DNA of 64,000 nucleotides from Candidatus Yanofskyibacteriota bacterium (GTDB taxonomy: Bacteria > Patescibacteria > Paceibacteria > 2-02-FULL-40-12 > IGHO2-12-FULL-4), in NCBI GenBank assembly GCA_016185525.1, contig JACPNK010000006.1:119462-183461 (forward strand). The letters are read 5' to 3'. Positions 1-7,703 of this stretch are shown here, one piece after another; the first letter of the stretch is position 1; each line of letters begins with the position of its first letter. A model generated the notes under the pieces. The model saw only the letters and a program-made list of their open reading frames with translations, was not told the DNA's origin and did no database searches. The position numbers and the translations under genes are program-made.

Positions 1-1
1 C

Positions 2-421
2 AACGGGGGCAGGCTTTACAAGCCGTTCATAGTTAGAGAAAGAACCAAGTCCAGCGGTGAGTCAGTTAAAACTCAACCCGAACTGGTGGGTACGCCCATT
101 TCTGAAAGAACTTCGTCACAAATCAAAGCCATGCTTGTAAAAGTTGTGGAAAACGGTTTTGATAAGGCTGTGGTGAGGGGCTATGATGTCGCCGGTAAGA
201 CCGGCACGGCCCAGATTGCCTCAAAAACCGGAGGTTACTCTGAAGAGTTTGTTCACGATATTGTCGGTTTTGCGCCGGCTTTTGATCCCAAGTTTGTGGT
301 TTTGATAAAGTTGGAAAAGCCCAAGGGGATTAAATTTGCTTCTGACAGCCTTTCTCCCTCTTTGGGTAAAATAACCAAGTTTTTATTAAACTACTTTCAG
401 ATTCCTCCAACAAAGCAATGA
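2..421 (+). CDS. Penicillin-binding protein (FtsI/PBP2 type), C-terminal fragment
   Basis: The frame is open from the window edge, so the gene is cut at its 5' end and only about 139 residues of the transpeptidase domain are visible. The motif KTGTAQ is the third catalytic motif (KTG) of class B penicillin-binding proteins; the following VGFAPAFDPKFVVLIKLEKP is the usual beta-strand region after it. The protein would cross-link peptidoglycan stems in the outer leaflet of the cell wall. It overlaps murF by 4 nt (ATGA), which suggests translational coupling in a division/cell-wall operon. Whether it is FtsI or PBP2 cannot be decided from the fragment. Confidence 0.9.
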   Translation, partial: NGGRLYKPFIVRERTKSSGESVKTQPELVGTPISERTSSQIKAMLVKVVENGFDKAVVRGYDVAGKTGTAQIASKTGGYSEEFVHDIVGFAPAFDPKFVVLIKLEKPKGIKFASDSLSPSLGKITKFLLNYFQIPPTKQ

Positions 422-1716
422 TGAAATATTTTCTCGCCAAAATTCTTACACTTTTGGCTTGGGCTTACGTTAAGCGTTACAAACCGCAAGTTATTGCTAT
501 TACCGGCAATGTCGGTAAAACTTCAACCAAGGAGGCGGTTGCTGCTGTTTTGAGGGGGCACAAAAAAATTAGAGTCAGCGGCGGCAATTTAAACAATGAA
601 ATAGGGGTACCGTTGACTATTTTGGGCGACTGGGCGGAGCGCTACTATGACCAAGGCGGAACAACTGTGTTTTGGTTGAAGGTTCTCCGGAATTCGTTTT
701 TCGGCTTGTTTGCTTATGATAAGAATTATCCGGAAGTTTTGATTATGGAATATGGAGCCGACCGTCCGGGTGATATTGCTAATTTGGCCAGAAATTTCAA
801 ACCGAATCTGGCTGTGGTTACGGCTGTCGGCGAAGTTCCCGTTCATGTTGAGTATTTTTCTGATGCAAGCGAGGTAGCCGCAGAAAAGTCAAAGTTAGTA
901 GAGTCTCTGGCTGTGGGCGATTTTGCCGTTTTAAATTTTGATGACGAGGCAGTTTTGGGCATGAAACAAAAAACCAAAGCTAAGGTTTTGACTTTTGGCT
1001 TTGGCGAGGGAGCTGATGTTAAGATTTCTAACTTTGATTTTAGGATTGGCATTAATAACGAACCTTTGGGTGTCGGTTTTAAACTTAACCATGAAGAAAA
1101 TTTTGTGCCGGTGAGGATAGAAGGAGCTTTAGGCAAGTCGCAGGCTTGGGCGGCCGGGGCAGCTACCGTTGTCGGTTTGTCTTTTGGGATGAATTTGATT
1201 TCAATCAGTCAGGCATTATCAAATTATCGGTCTGCCAACGGAAGGCTGAAAATACTCAAGGGTGTAAAAAATACTTTTATCATAGATGACACATATAACT
1301 CTTCTCCGGCTTCCAGCCATTTGGCTTTAGAAACTCTAAAGAACCTTCCGGCCCACAGAAAAATTGCAGTTTTGGCGGATATGTTGGAGCTGGGCCGTTA
1401 TTCTGTTTCTGCCCATCAAGAGGTGGGCAACTTTGCGGCAACTTTTGCCGACCTGATTACTACTGTTGGACCGGGCGGAAAATTGATAGCGGATGCCGCC
1501 GGCAATCAAATGCCCAAGGACCGGATAATGTCTTTCGGTACCGCTGTGGAAGCCAAAATTAAGGTTCAAGAAATTTTGGAGGCAGGCGATTTAATTTTAA
1601 TCAAAGGTTCGCAGGGAATGAGAATGGAAAGAATTGTTGAAGAAATTATGGCCGAACCGGAAAGAAAAAAAGAACTGCTTGTCAGGCAAAGCGAAAAATG
1701 GTTAGATAAGAAGTAG
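418..1716 (+). CDS. murF: MurF-like UDP-MurNAc-tripeptide:D-Ala-D-Ala ligase
   Basis: Mur ligase of 432 aa that adds D-Ala-D-Ala to the peptidoglycan precursor in the cytoplasm. The ATP P-loop (TGNVGKTST) lies at residues 29-37, where canonical MurF has it near residue 107, so the first (UDP-substrate binding) domain is missing and a short hydrophobic helix (residues 4-18) stands in its place. Central-domain signatures DDTYNSSP (about 285-295) and the C-terminal LIKGSQGMRMERIVEEI match MurF rather than MurC, MurD or MurE. It is coupled to the upstream PBP gene by an ATGA overlap. The missing first domain is the oddity; the assignment is otherwise firm. Confidence 0.88.
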   Translation: MMKYFLAKILTLLAWAYVKRYKPQVIAITGNVGKTSTKEAVAAVLRGHKKIRVSGGNLNNEIGVPLTILGDWAERYYDQGGTTVFWLKVLRNSFFGLFAYDKNYPEVLIMEYGADRPGDIANLARNFKPNLAVVTAVGEVPVHVEYFSDASEVAAEKSKLVESLAVGDFAVLNFDDEAVLGMKQKTKAKVLTFGFGEGADVKISNFDFRIGINNEPLGVGFKLNHEENFVPVRIEGALGKSQAWAAGAATVVGLSFGMNLISISQALSNYRSANGRLKILKGVKNTFIIDDTYNSSPASSHLALETLKNLPAHRKIAVLADMLELGRYSVSAHQEVGNFAATFADLITTVGPGGKLIADAAGNQMPKDRIMSFGTAVEAKIKVQEILEAGDLILIKGSQGMRMERIVEEIMAEPERKKELLVRQSEKWLDKK

Positions 1717-1745
1717 TTTTTTGAAAGAGTAATAAGGAGAAATAA

Positions 1746-2108
1746 ATGCCGAGAATAGGAGAAAAGTTTGCCTTTGATTTAACTTGGCAAGAAAAATTGG
1801 GGGTCGAGTCGGTTGCCAACAGAACAAGCTGGGAACACGAACACGAGAGAAAGGGTGACCACTACAACATAAATTGTCCTTGGTGTGGTAAAAACAATAC
1901 TTATGTCACCGACGGAGTCGAGATTACTTCTCATCTTTCTCGTGTTTTTGAGAGGCCTTGTCAAATTTGCGGCAAGCTGATAATTTTTAAAGCCGAAATG
2001 GTGATTTTGGTTAAAGCAGTCAGAAAAGGGGACAAGGGTTATGTAAATGATCTTTTTGAAAGATTAAGCAAAAAACAATTTGTTCCAGAACCTGCCGATT
2101 TGCCGTAA
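1746..2108 (+). CDS. Hypothetical zinc-ribbon protein
   Basis: A 120-residue protein of unknown role. It has two Cys pairs (CPWC near residue 46 and CQIC near residue 76) spaced as in a treble-clef or zinc-ribbon fold, suggesting a structural zinc. It has no signal peptide or membrane segment, so it is probably cytoplasmic. A clear AAGGAG Shine-Dalgarno site lies 6 nt before the ATG. It sits 29 nt after murF and is followed by an intrinsic terminator, so it may be the last gene of that transcript. The family was not recognised. Confidence 0.7.
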   Translation: MPRIGEKFAFDLTWQEKLGVESVANRTSWEHEHERKGDHYNINCPWCGKNNTYVTDGVEITSHLSRVFERPCQICGKLIIFKAEMVILVKAVRKGDKGYVNDLFERLSKKQFVPEPADLP

Positions 2109-2116
2109 TTTAATAT

Positions 2117-2147
2117 TTAACCCCATCGCAAAGGGGTTTTATTTTTA
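2117..2147 (+). terminator. Intrinsic terminator after the zinc-ribbon gene
   Basis: A short stem AACCCC / GGGGTT with an 8-nt loop is followed by a T-rich stretch (TTTTATTTTT), just downstream of the stop at 2108. Confidence 0.75.
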
Positions 2148-2178
2148 CGGAAAAATGTTAGAATCTAAAAAATAAAAT

Positions 2179-2253
2179 GGCGCCATCGTCTAGCTTGGCC
2201 TAGGACACAGGATTCTCATTCCTGGAACTGGGGTTCGAATCCCCATGGCGCTG
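2179..2253 (+). tRNA. tRNA-Glu (CTC anticodon)
   Basis: The cloverleaf closes by eye. The acceptor stem GGCGCCA pairs with TGGCGCT (last pair G-U). The anticodon stem CAGGA/TCCTG (2208-2212, 2220-2224) holds a 7-nt loop with CTC at 2215-2217. The T arm carries GGGGTTCGAATCCCC. The discriminator base is G2253 and CCA is not encoded. The anticodon reads GAG glutamate codons. The D-arm sequence ATCGTCTAGCTTGGCCTAGGA resembles bacterial tRNA-Glu. Confidence 0.93.
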
Positions 2254-2367
2254 CGACTGAACGAAGGTGAAGGAGTACTGAGCAGAGCACTGCGAACATG
2301 CCCAAGGAGAATGGTCAGAATGAAATGACCAAGGAAGTAAGGGGATACTTTTATCTGCCTGTTTGAC

Positions 2368-2395
2368 TTGACAAATATTGCTGCGATGTTAATAT
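2368..2395 (+). promoter_or_regulatory. Sigma70-type promoter for the 138-aa membrane protein
   Basis: A perfect -35 box TTGACA (2368-2373) is separated by 16 nt from TAATAT (2390-2395). The expected start of transcription is near 2402, giving a leader of about 40 nt before the ATG at 2443. The space between the tRNA and this promoter (2254-2367) shows no gene; GTCAGAATGAAAT occurs there (about 2314) and again at 2438, possibly by chance. Confidence 0.6.
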
Positions 2396-2442
2396 GTGGC
2401 TAGAACTTTGTAAAACAGATCCTACAGAAAAAGGGTGTCAGA

Positions 2443-2859
2443 ATGAAATTACTCGTTGTGTTCCTGTTATTCTTTTTTACTGCATTGTTTTTGTTTGGTG
2501 TAGAAAGAGTAGAGTATCTTGATGCGTCTGTGATGACCCCACCAAGGAAAACCTTCGAAACCGTTTTAAGAGCAACGGGTGGTAATGCTGGTTTAAATGC
2601 TGCCATTGGCGGTCTTATTATGGGTATCCCAGGTGCTATTGTTGGAGCAGCTATAACGGAAACCGGGCCATTTATTCAGGAAAAAAGATTAAAAACTTGT
2701 CAAGTTGCAGTTTTGCTTGATGATACCCAGTTATCATTAGAGCTGGATTCTGATTTTAGAAATCGCGAGAAATGTGGCACCTTGGAAGAAGGGGATAAGG
2801 TAACTATTATTAAGGGTAGTTCCTTTCTGGGAGCTCCTAGATATGAGTTGGCGAGGTAG
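2443..2859 (+). CDS. Hypothetical small secreted or membrane protein
   Basis: 138 residues with an N-terminal hydrophobic segment (about 3-19, signal peptide or anchor) and a second Gly/Ala-rich hydrophobic stretch (about 46-72, GGLIMGIPGAIVGAAI) that resembles a glycine-zipper membrane segment. The C-terminal 65 residues are soluble and contain two Cys. It has its own promoter and a strong terminator, so it is probably monocistronic. The Shine-Dalgarno signal is weak. No family recognised. Confidence 0.6.
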   Translation: MKLLVVFLLFFFTALFLFGVERVEYLDASVMTPPRKTFETVLRATGGNAGLNAAIGGLIMGIPGAIVGAAITETGPFIQEKRLKTCQVAVLLDDTQLSLELDSDFRNREKCGTLEEGDKVTIIKGSSFLGAPRYELAR

Positions 2860-2909
2860 ATTCAAAATGATCACCATGTCCCAATCGTCTTTTGGGAATA
2901 AATTATGTA

Positions 2910-2936
2910 AATGCCGATTAACAAATCGGCATTTTG
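2910..2936 (+). terminator. Intrinsic terminator
   Basis: A perfect 10-bp stem (AATGCCGATT / AATCGGCATT) with a 4-nt loop is followed by a short T run. It ends the 138-aa gene. Confidence 0.75.
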
Positions 2937-2998
2937 ATTACTTAAAATCGTGCTAAATTCAAAGAAAGTCGGGTTTTTAATAAAATACCCGTAGATTT

Positions 2999-3068
2999 GA
3001 CCCAACAAAGTTTTTCTCGCCTTCGCTTGGCTCTATTGGCGCCGCCAGTTCAACTTTGTTAAAATTGT
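2999..3068. repeat. Structured intergenic element, third (minus-strand) copy of the GCC-AATA-GGC family
   Basis: An outer stem AACAAAGTT (3004-3012) / AACTTTGTT (3052-3060) encloses, on the minus strand, GGCGCCAATAGAGCC followed by AAGCGAAGGCGAG. This resembles the cores of the elements at 31.1 kb (GGCCGAATAGGCC then GAGCGTAAGCGAG) and 37.1 kb. Here the core is in the opposite orientation to the downstream gene. It could be a degenerate mobile element or a structured RNA. Confidence 0.4.
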
Positions 3069-3071
3069 TTT

Positions 3072-3434
3072 ATGTTTAAATTCAGGTTTGCAGCCAACTT
3101 GTTGGTAGTTGCGCATTTTTTGTGGGTAGCCCTGTTGATTGGCGGGACGGTTTATGTTTTTTACAACCCATGGTATTTTTATTGGCATTTGACTATTGTA
3201 ACAGCGACCTTGCTTTTAAATCTGCTTTTGGGCTACTGCCCGCTGACTTTGTGGGAAGAAAAAGTCAGGAGAAAAATCAATCCAAATTTTGATCATGACG
3301 GTTCATTTCTTGCCACCTATCTGCATAAAATTTCAGGGGTGAAAATTTCTGAAAGGCAGATGTTGGCTATAATTGCCTGGACAAAGTTTGGGGTTTATGT
3401 CGCGTCTATAACGGTTTTTTTGATAAAGAAGTGA
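3072..3434 (+). CDS. DUF2784-like membrane protein
   Basis: 120 residues with about three membrane helices (roughly 8-30, 37-55 and 98-116). The motif CPLTLWEEKVR after the second helix matches the CPLTPLEN-type signature of the DUF2784 family, whose function is unknown. It is an inner-membrane protein by prediction. It has no clear Shine-Dalgarno site and stands alone between the structured element and the L21 gene. Confidence 0.65.
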   Translation: MFKFRFAANLLVVAHFLWVALLIGGTVYVFYNPWYFYWHLTIVTATLLLNLLLGYCPLTLWEEKVRRKINPNFDHDGSFLATYLHKISGVKISERQMLAIIAWTKFGVYVASITVFLIKK

Positions 3435-3468
3435 TTGCAATAACTTATGCAAGCTCTTAAGTTGCTTT

Positions 3469-3497
3469 TTGACTTTTTAGTTGTCTTTTGTTAATAT
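3469..3497 (+). promoter_or_regulatory. Promoter of rplU giving a leaderless transcript
   Basis: TTGACT (3469-3474), a 17-nt spacer and TAATAT (3492-3497) form a near-consensus promoter. The expected first transcribed base is about 3504, directly before the ATG at 3505, so the mRNA would have essentially no leader and no Shine-Dalgarno site. Confidence 0.7.
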
Positions 3498-3504
3498 CGC
3501 ATTT

Positions 3505-3822
3505 ATGTTCGCGGTAATTAAAACCGGGGGGAAGCAGTATAAGGTCGCTGAAGGCGATAAAATTTTGGTTGAGAAGCTTAATCTAGAAGCGGGCAAGGAG
3601 TTTGATTTTGAGGAGGTTTTGCTGGTAACTAATGGTAAGGCAGAAAACGCAAAAATCGGACAGCCTTTGATTGAGGGTGCCAAAGTGCATGCCAAAGTTT
3701 TAGAACAAGGCCGAGCCGACAAAAAAATTGTTTTTAAGTACCACTCAAAGACCCGCTACAAAAAGAAAAAAGGCCATCGCCAGCCTTTTACTAAAGTAGA
3801 GATCTTGAAAATTAACTCTTAA
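3505..3822 (+). CDS. rplU: 50S ribosomal protein L21
   Basis: 105 residues, the usual length for bL21, beginning MFAVIKTGGKQYKV, the family's conserved N-terminus, and with the C-terminal Lys-rich RYKKKKGHRQPFTKVEI motif. The ATG at 3505 is chosen over an upstream TTG because it matches the family start and sits at the predicted transcription start. It is monocistronic, bounded by its own promoter and terminator, and is not next to rpmA (L27, at 36.7 kb) as in most bacteria. Confidence 0.95.
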   Translation: MFAVIKTGGKQYKVAEGDKILVEKLNLEAGKEFDFEEVLLVTNGKAENAKIGQPLIEGAKVHAKVLEQGRADKKIVFKYHSKTRYKKKKGHRQPFTKVEILKINS

Positions 3823-3846
3823 AAAAGACGCCGGGGGCGTCTTTTA
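3823..3846. terminator. Bidirectional intrinsic terminator between rplU and the HxxxCxxC protein
   Basis: A 10-bp perfect stem AAAAGACGCC / GGCGTCTTTT with a GGG loop has A and T runs on its two sides, so it can end transcripts arriving from either direction (rplU on plus, the 333-aa gene on minus). Confidence 0.8.
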
Positions 3847-4845
3847 CATTTTTCTGAAAAATATTTTTTCAATGGCTTTGGCTATATCCAAATCAAGGAC
3901 GCTATAGTCTCTGCCTGTTTTTAAAAAGGCTAGGTAAAGTTGTTCTTCTTCAGACAGCAAGTCTTTCGGTCCTAAAAGTTTTAGCATCCGGTCTTCATTA
4001 TTCCAGATTGACCACGGATGTCTTTGGGTAAAAAGACCGTCTTTACCGAAAATAAATCTGTAGCTGTAAATCCAATTGCCAGCATAGCGCTGCATTAGTC
4101 TTTTTGCTCTTTGGGCTTCAAGTAATAATTTAGAGTACGCGGTAAATTTATTAAATAACTCGCTGTCTCTAGCAAAGTTGATGCGGATTGCACTCTGTAC
4201 CAGCTTGCGGCATTGCGGACAGCTGACGATATGTTTTTTTATTTGTTTCTGGTCGTTGGGAGAAAATATCGGGAAAGTTCTCCATCCTTTGGCGTCTAAA
4301 CACATGGGTGTCATAAACCTAGAGTTGTGTTGTAGAAAATGAAGTTGTAAAACCAACTGGCAGTGGGGACAATTTTTATGATGTGCTGTAAGCTCCGTCT
4401 TTCTGGGCAACAATACTACTTGGTTTTTTCCGATCTCAATTGGGTTAAAGCAGTGCCTGTGGTGTTGCTTTAAGTTGTTTGTCCACTGGCTTGAGCCGTG
4501 TTTTTCACCAAGGCAGGTTCTTTCTTTAATTTCCGATGTTTCTTCTTCGCTTGGTTCCAGATAAAGAATTGGTAATATGCGGGGCCAACTTTTGACAAGT
4601 CTTTGACAAAACTCGCAAGCGTCCAAATGGACTATTTCTGCGGCCGACAATTTCGGCCAGCATAGTTTGACTAGGTCAAAGTTAAGACATTGACTTGTTC
4701 TCTGGCAAAAATTCTTATACCCAGAATTCACAATTTTTTCTTCCAGGTCTGTTCTCAAGAGGTTGTCTGGTGAGTCAGGGTTTACACCGGAATCCTTTAA
4801 CGTTTCCATGTCAAATAATGTTTCCGTGTCCAAGGGAGGCTCCAT
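3844..4845 (-). CDS. Hypothetical protein with three HxxxCxxC zinc-binding motifs
   Basis: 333 residues. Three H-x3-C-x2-C motifs at H73/C77/C80, H155/C159/C162 and H205/C209/C212 have the spacing of the anti-sigma zinc finger (zf-HC2) of ZAS-type anti-sigma factors. No membrane helix is visible, and the C-terminal 110 residues are rich in aromatic and basic residues without a recognised fold. Three such motifs in one soluble protein are unusual. It may bind RNA polymerase factors or nucleic acid, but this is inference. The gene is divergent from the 178-aa gene at 4973, and TTGACA boxes face both ways in the gap. Confidence 0.6.
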   Translation of the reverse strand: MEPPLDTETLFDMETLKDSGVNPDSPDNLLRTDLEEKIVNSGYKNFCQRTSQCLNFDLVKLCWPKLSAAEIVHLDACEFCQRLVKSWPRILPILYLEPSEEETSEIKERTCLGEKHGSSQWTNNLKQHHRHCFNPIEIGKNQVVLLPRKTELTAHHKNCPHCQLVLQLHFLQHNSRFMTPMCLDAKGWRTFPIFSPNDQKQIKKHIVSCPQCRKLVQSAIRINFARDSELFNKFTAYSKLLLEAQRAKRLMQRYAGNWIYSYRFIFGKDGLFTQRHPWSIWNNEDRMLKLLGPKDLLSEEEQLYLAFLKTGRDYSVLDLDIAKAIEKIFFRKM

Positions 4846-4972
4846 TTATTTTATACTTAAAGAACGGATTTAACTCTATTACATTTTAAAGCTCTTGTCA
4901 ACCTTGTTGATTTGACAATCAGGTTGGTTTGACATATAGTTAAAACTAAAGTTTTTTAAAAAGGAACAGACC

Positions 4973-5509
4973 TTGTCTATAGAAAAAAGGAAACAAGCAG
5001 AGGAAGTTTTGTTTGATCTTTGTCGTAAATGTTCTGCTACGCCAGTTTTAGAGGTTTTGTTGGATCTCCGGGACCTACACAATTTTTACAAATTACCCGT
5101 TTGGCTGGAAGATGAGAATGGCTGTAATGTTTTTTCGGGTATTGTAAAAAATCTGGCTTCAAAGCCCAAGAAGCAAAGCTTTTCTATCGTTGAGGCAAAT
5201 TTTTTGGCCAGCATGCTTTTGTGGCCGGAACTGCAAGAATATGCGGACAGTAATTCGCGTCTTGCAATTCTTTACGCTTTGGAAAACTCGTCTTTTCACG
5301 CTATTTTTGCGACACTGGCTCAACATATGGAGTTTCTGAGCAGTGTTTATGTAAGGGAGCCGGCTACCACTCATCGCAGTGCCGCTTTGGGCAAAGAGCT
5401 GGAAATGATCAGGAGGCTTATTCTAAAATGCGGCAGTGGCACAGAAAGTTTGGTGGCTGAAAACAGGCGGAGAGTTGAAGAAAAAAAGAAGGAAAACAAA
5501 GACACTTAA
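4973..5509 (+). CDS. Hypothetical protein
   Basis: 178 residues, start TTG at 4973 chosen because an AAGGA Shine-Dalgarno site ends about 6 nt upstream. A TTGACA box lies at 4929-4934. It is a mostly helical soluble protein with a charged C-terminal tail (RRRVEEKKKENK) and two Cys near the N-terminus (CRKC). It is divergent from the 333-aa zinc-motif gene, so the two may share regulation. Family not recognised. Confidence 0.6.
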   Translation: MSIEKRKQAEEVLFDLCRKCSATPVLEVLLDLRDLHNFYKLPVWLEDENGCNVFSGIVKNLASKPKKQSFSIVEANFLASMLLWPELQEYADSNSRLAILYALENSSFHAIFATLAQHMEFLSSVYVREPATTHRSAALGKELEMIRRLILKCGSGTESLVAENRRRVEEKKKENKDT

Positions 5510-5528
5510 GTTGAGTGTCTTTTTTTGT
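5498..5528 (+). terminator. Intrinsic terminator overlapping the stop codon
   Basis: Stem AAAGACACT / AGTGTCTTT with a 7-nt loop followed by seven or more T. The stop codon of the 178-aa gene is inside the loop. Confidence 0.8.
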
Positions 5529-5537
5529 TTACCAAAC

Positions 5538-6173
5538 TCATCTTCTGTTTTTGAACGCGTTTTGAAGAGTGATGGAGTCAACGTATTCCAGATAAGAACC
5601 GCTGGACAAACCTTTGGCCAGCCGGCTGGTTTTTATTTCCATCGGTTTCAGTATTTCTTCCAAGTATAAAGCGGTCGTCTCCCCTTGGGTGTTTGGGTTG
5701 GTGGCAAGAATAATCTCTAGTTCCTTGGTTTGTCCGGCTTGCGGTGAGTTCACTGAACCGTTTGTGTTATTTATTTTGAAATTTTCAACTCGCGACAAAA
5801 GTTCTTTTATTCGCAAGCTCCTTGGGAGCAAGCCTTCAACCGGATCTATGGCTCCGCCAAGGATATGGTACAGGCCGCGGTACAAGCCTGTTTTTTCTAT
5901 TGAGCCGAGATCTGTAATTTTTTCCACTACGCATATTTTGGCTTGTTCTCTTTTGGGGTCGGAGCAAATTTGACATTTTGTTTCTTCGCTAAGGTTAAAA
6001 CAGTCCTGGCACAGGCTGATACCTTCTGCTAAGTCCATAAGATTTTGGGAAAATTGTTTGACTTCTGTTTTCGGCCAGCTCAAAAGCGCAACGACAATTC
6101 TGGTTGCCTGCCTTGGTCCTATGCCTTGCAGTTTGGAAAAATATTCAACAGATTTTTTAAATTTGAGGGACAC
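5538..6173 (-). CDS. recR: Recombination mediator RecR
   Basis: 211 residues from the GTG at 6173. RecR loads RecA at gaps together with RecF/RecO. Helix-hairpin-helix LQGIGPRQATRIV lies near the start, the zinc finger is CQDC-x8-CQIC, and the Toprim domain contains VVEKITDLGSIEKTGLYRGL. The reading frame stays open upstream to a GTG at 6254, but those extra 27 residues are encoded by a 79-bp palindromic repeat (6189-6267) and have no counterpart in RecR, so I place the start at 6173. If translation begins at 6254 the protein carries a repeat-encoded N-terminal tag. Confidence 0.9.
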   Translation of the reverse strand: MSLKFKKSVEYFSKLQGIGPRQATRIVVALLSWPKTEVKQFSQNLMDLAEGISLCQDCFNLSEETKCQICSDPKREQAKICVVEKITDLGSIEKTGLYRGLYHILGGAIDPVEGLLPRSLRIKELLSRVENFKINNTNGSVNSPQAGQTKELEIILATNPNTQGETTALYLEEILKPMEIKTSRLAKGLSSGSYLEYVDSITLQNAFKNRR

Positions 6174-6188
6174 AGTAAAAAAGTAACT

Positions 6189-6267
6189 ACAGATTTGCGT
6201 GTATGCCTCTTTTTTGCGTCGGACTGTCGCCGCCGAACTGCAAAAGAGGCACACACGCCAAATCTGT
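6189..6267. repeat. 79-bp palindromic element, copy 1 (upstream of recR)
   Basis: Arms 6189-6213 and 6242-6267 are near-perfect inverted repeats sharing GTATGCCTCTTTT-type sequence. The centre, which begins TTGCGTCGGAC and ends CCGAACTGC, nearly matches the centre of the element inside priA at 25526-25604. Both copies are 79 bp. Distal arm bases differ between copies but stay mostly complementary within each copy. Confidence 0.85.
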
Positions 6268-6285
6268 TATAATTTAAGCCGTTAT

Positions 6286-7629
6286 CTATATATTACGTGC
6301 TAAATTTTTAAATGATGTGCTGTCTTCATCAAAAAACAACTCGACAATTCCAGTAGGTCCGTTTCTGTGTTTTTCAATCATAATTTCTGCTATGCCCTTT
6401 TTTTCTGATTCTTTTTTAATCTTGTCTTCCCGATAGATCAGCAAAACCACGTCGGCGTCTTGTTCAATACTGCCGGAAGACCTTAAGTCCGATAGTTTTG
6501 GCCTTTGATCTGTGCGCATTTCTGAACTTCTTGAAAGTTGGGAAATGGCCAAGATTGGTATGTTTAGCTCTTTGGCAAGGGCTTTTAAGTTTCTGGAAAT
6601 TTCGGTGATTTGCTGGACCTCGCTGTCGATTGCCCGAGTCGGACGTATGAGTTGCAGATAGTCAACTACCAGCAAGCCTAAGCCGTGTTCGGCTTGAAGC
6701 CTTCGGGTCATTGCTCTCATCTGCAATATTGTGGGCGAGGGGATGTCTTCAATAAAAATCGGCGCTTGAGCGAGACGGTCAAGCGCGGCGGCGATCTTTT
6801 CAAAGTCGTTGCCGTCGCCTTCCGAGGAAAGTTTGCCGGTTCTCAATTTCCATAAATTGATATTGGCTTCGGAGGCAATCAAGCGGTCAACGATTTGTTC
6901 TTTGGCCATTTCTATGCTGAATATTCCTACCGGGACTTTTTCATGCAAAGCGACATGTTTTACAATATCGAGAGCCAAGCTGGTTTTACCTAAGGACGGT
7001 CTGGCGGCCAAGACAATAAGGTCTGATTTCTGCAAACCGGCAAGATAGTTATCCAGGTCATAAAATCCGGTTGAGTAGCCTCTTAACTTTCCGTCGCCTT
7101 TGTGCAGGCGGTCCATTCTTTCAAAAGCCTCTTTTATCAGGGGGCCGCCAATATGGGCAAAAGAAGGTAGGCTTGATTTTTGAGAGATTGAAAAAAGTCT
7201 TTGTTCGGCTTGGTCTAAAATGTTTTCTATCTCTTCATCTTCCTGATAACCCAAACCAATTATGTGGTGGGCGGAATCAATCAGGTCGCGCAGGATTTTT
7301 TTTCTTTCCACAATTTTTGCGTAATGGATTATGTGGGAAGCGGTAGGCACGGAGTTGATTAGTGAAGTTAAATAACCGGCGCCGCCTATAGTTTCCAACT
7401 CTCCGGCTTCTTCCAGTTTGTTGGATAAGCTTAAAAGGTCAATCGGCTGTCTTTTGTCAAAAAGTTCTGACATGGCGGAAAAAACGATCTGGTGGGCTCG
7501 GCTGTAGAAATCTTCCGGCCGCAAGAAATCAGCAATTTTATTAATCGCTTCTTTGTCAATCAGAATGGAACCTAACGTTGACCTTTCGGCTTCTATGTTT
7601 TGCGGCGGTAAAGAATCTTTGGGAATCAT
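6286..7629 (-). CDS. dnaB: Replicative DNA helicase DnaB
   Basis: 447 residues from the ATG at 7629. The N-terminal domain begins PPQNIEAERSTLGSILID, typical of DnaB. The RecA-like ATPase domain has Walker A ARPSLGKTSLALDI, Walker B LLVVDYLQLI and the C-terminal motif GPTGIVELFF. It unwinds DNA at the replication fork as a hexamer. On the coding strand TATAAT (plus-strand 7639-7644) ends 9 nt before the ATG, leaving a leader of about 3 nt. A TTG six codons further up (7647) is an alternative start but would lie across the promoter. Confidence 0.95.
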   Translation of the reverse strand: MIPKDSLPPQNIEAERSTLGSILIDKEAINKIADFLRPEDFYSRAHQIVFSAMSELFDKRQPIDLLSLSNKLEEAGELETIGGAGYLTSLINSVPTASHIIHYAKIVERKKILRDLIDSAHHIIGLGYQEDEEIENILDQAEQRLFSISQKSSLPSFAHIGGPLIKEAFERMDRLHKGDGKLRGYSTGFYDLDNYLAGLQKSDLIVLAARPSLGKTSLALDIVKHVALHEKVPVGIFSIEMAKEQIVDRLIASEANINLWKLRTGKLSSEGDGNDFEKIAAALDRLAQAPIFIEDIPSPTILQMRAMTRRLQAEHGLGLLVVDYLQLIRPTRAIDSEVQQITEISRNLKALAKELNIPILAISQLSRSSEMRTDQRPKLSDLRSSGSIEQDADVVLLIYREDKIKKESEKKGIAEIMIEKHRNGPTGIVELFFDEDSTSFKNLARNI

Positions 7630-7703
7630 AGCGCTCCAATTATACAAAAAAAATTCCCGGCAAGGAACTTTTCGGTTGATAAGGTGTGGAAGTCTATTAA
7701 AAA

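Noticed and set aside
2254..2367. Small RNA or gene between tRNA-Glu and the 138-aa gene
   Set aside because: Only short imperfect repeats were seen, with no promoter, Shine-Dalgarno-led frame or terminator of its own.
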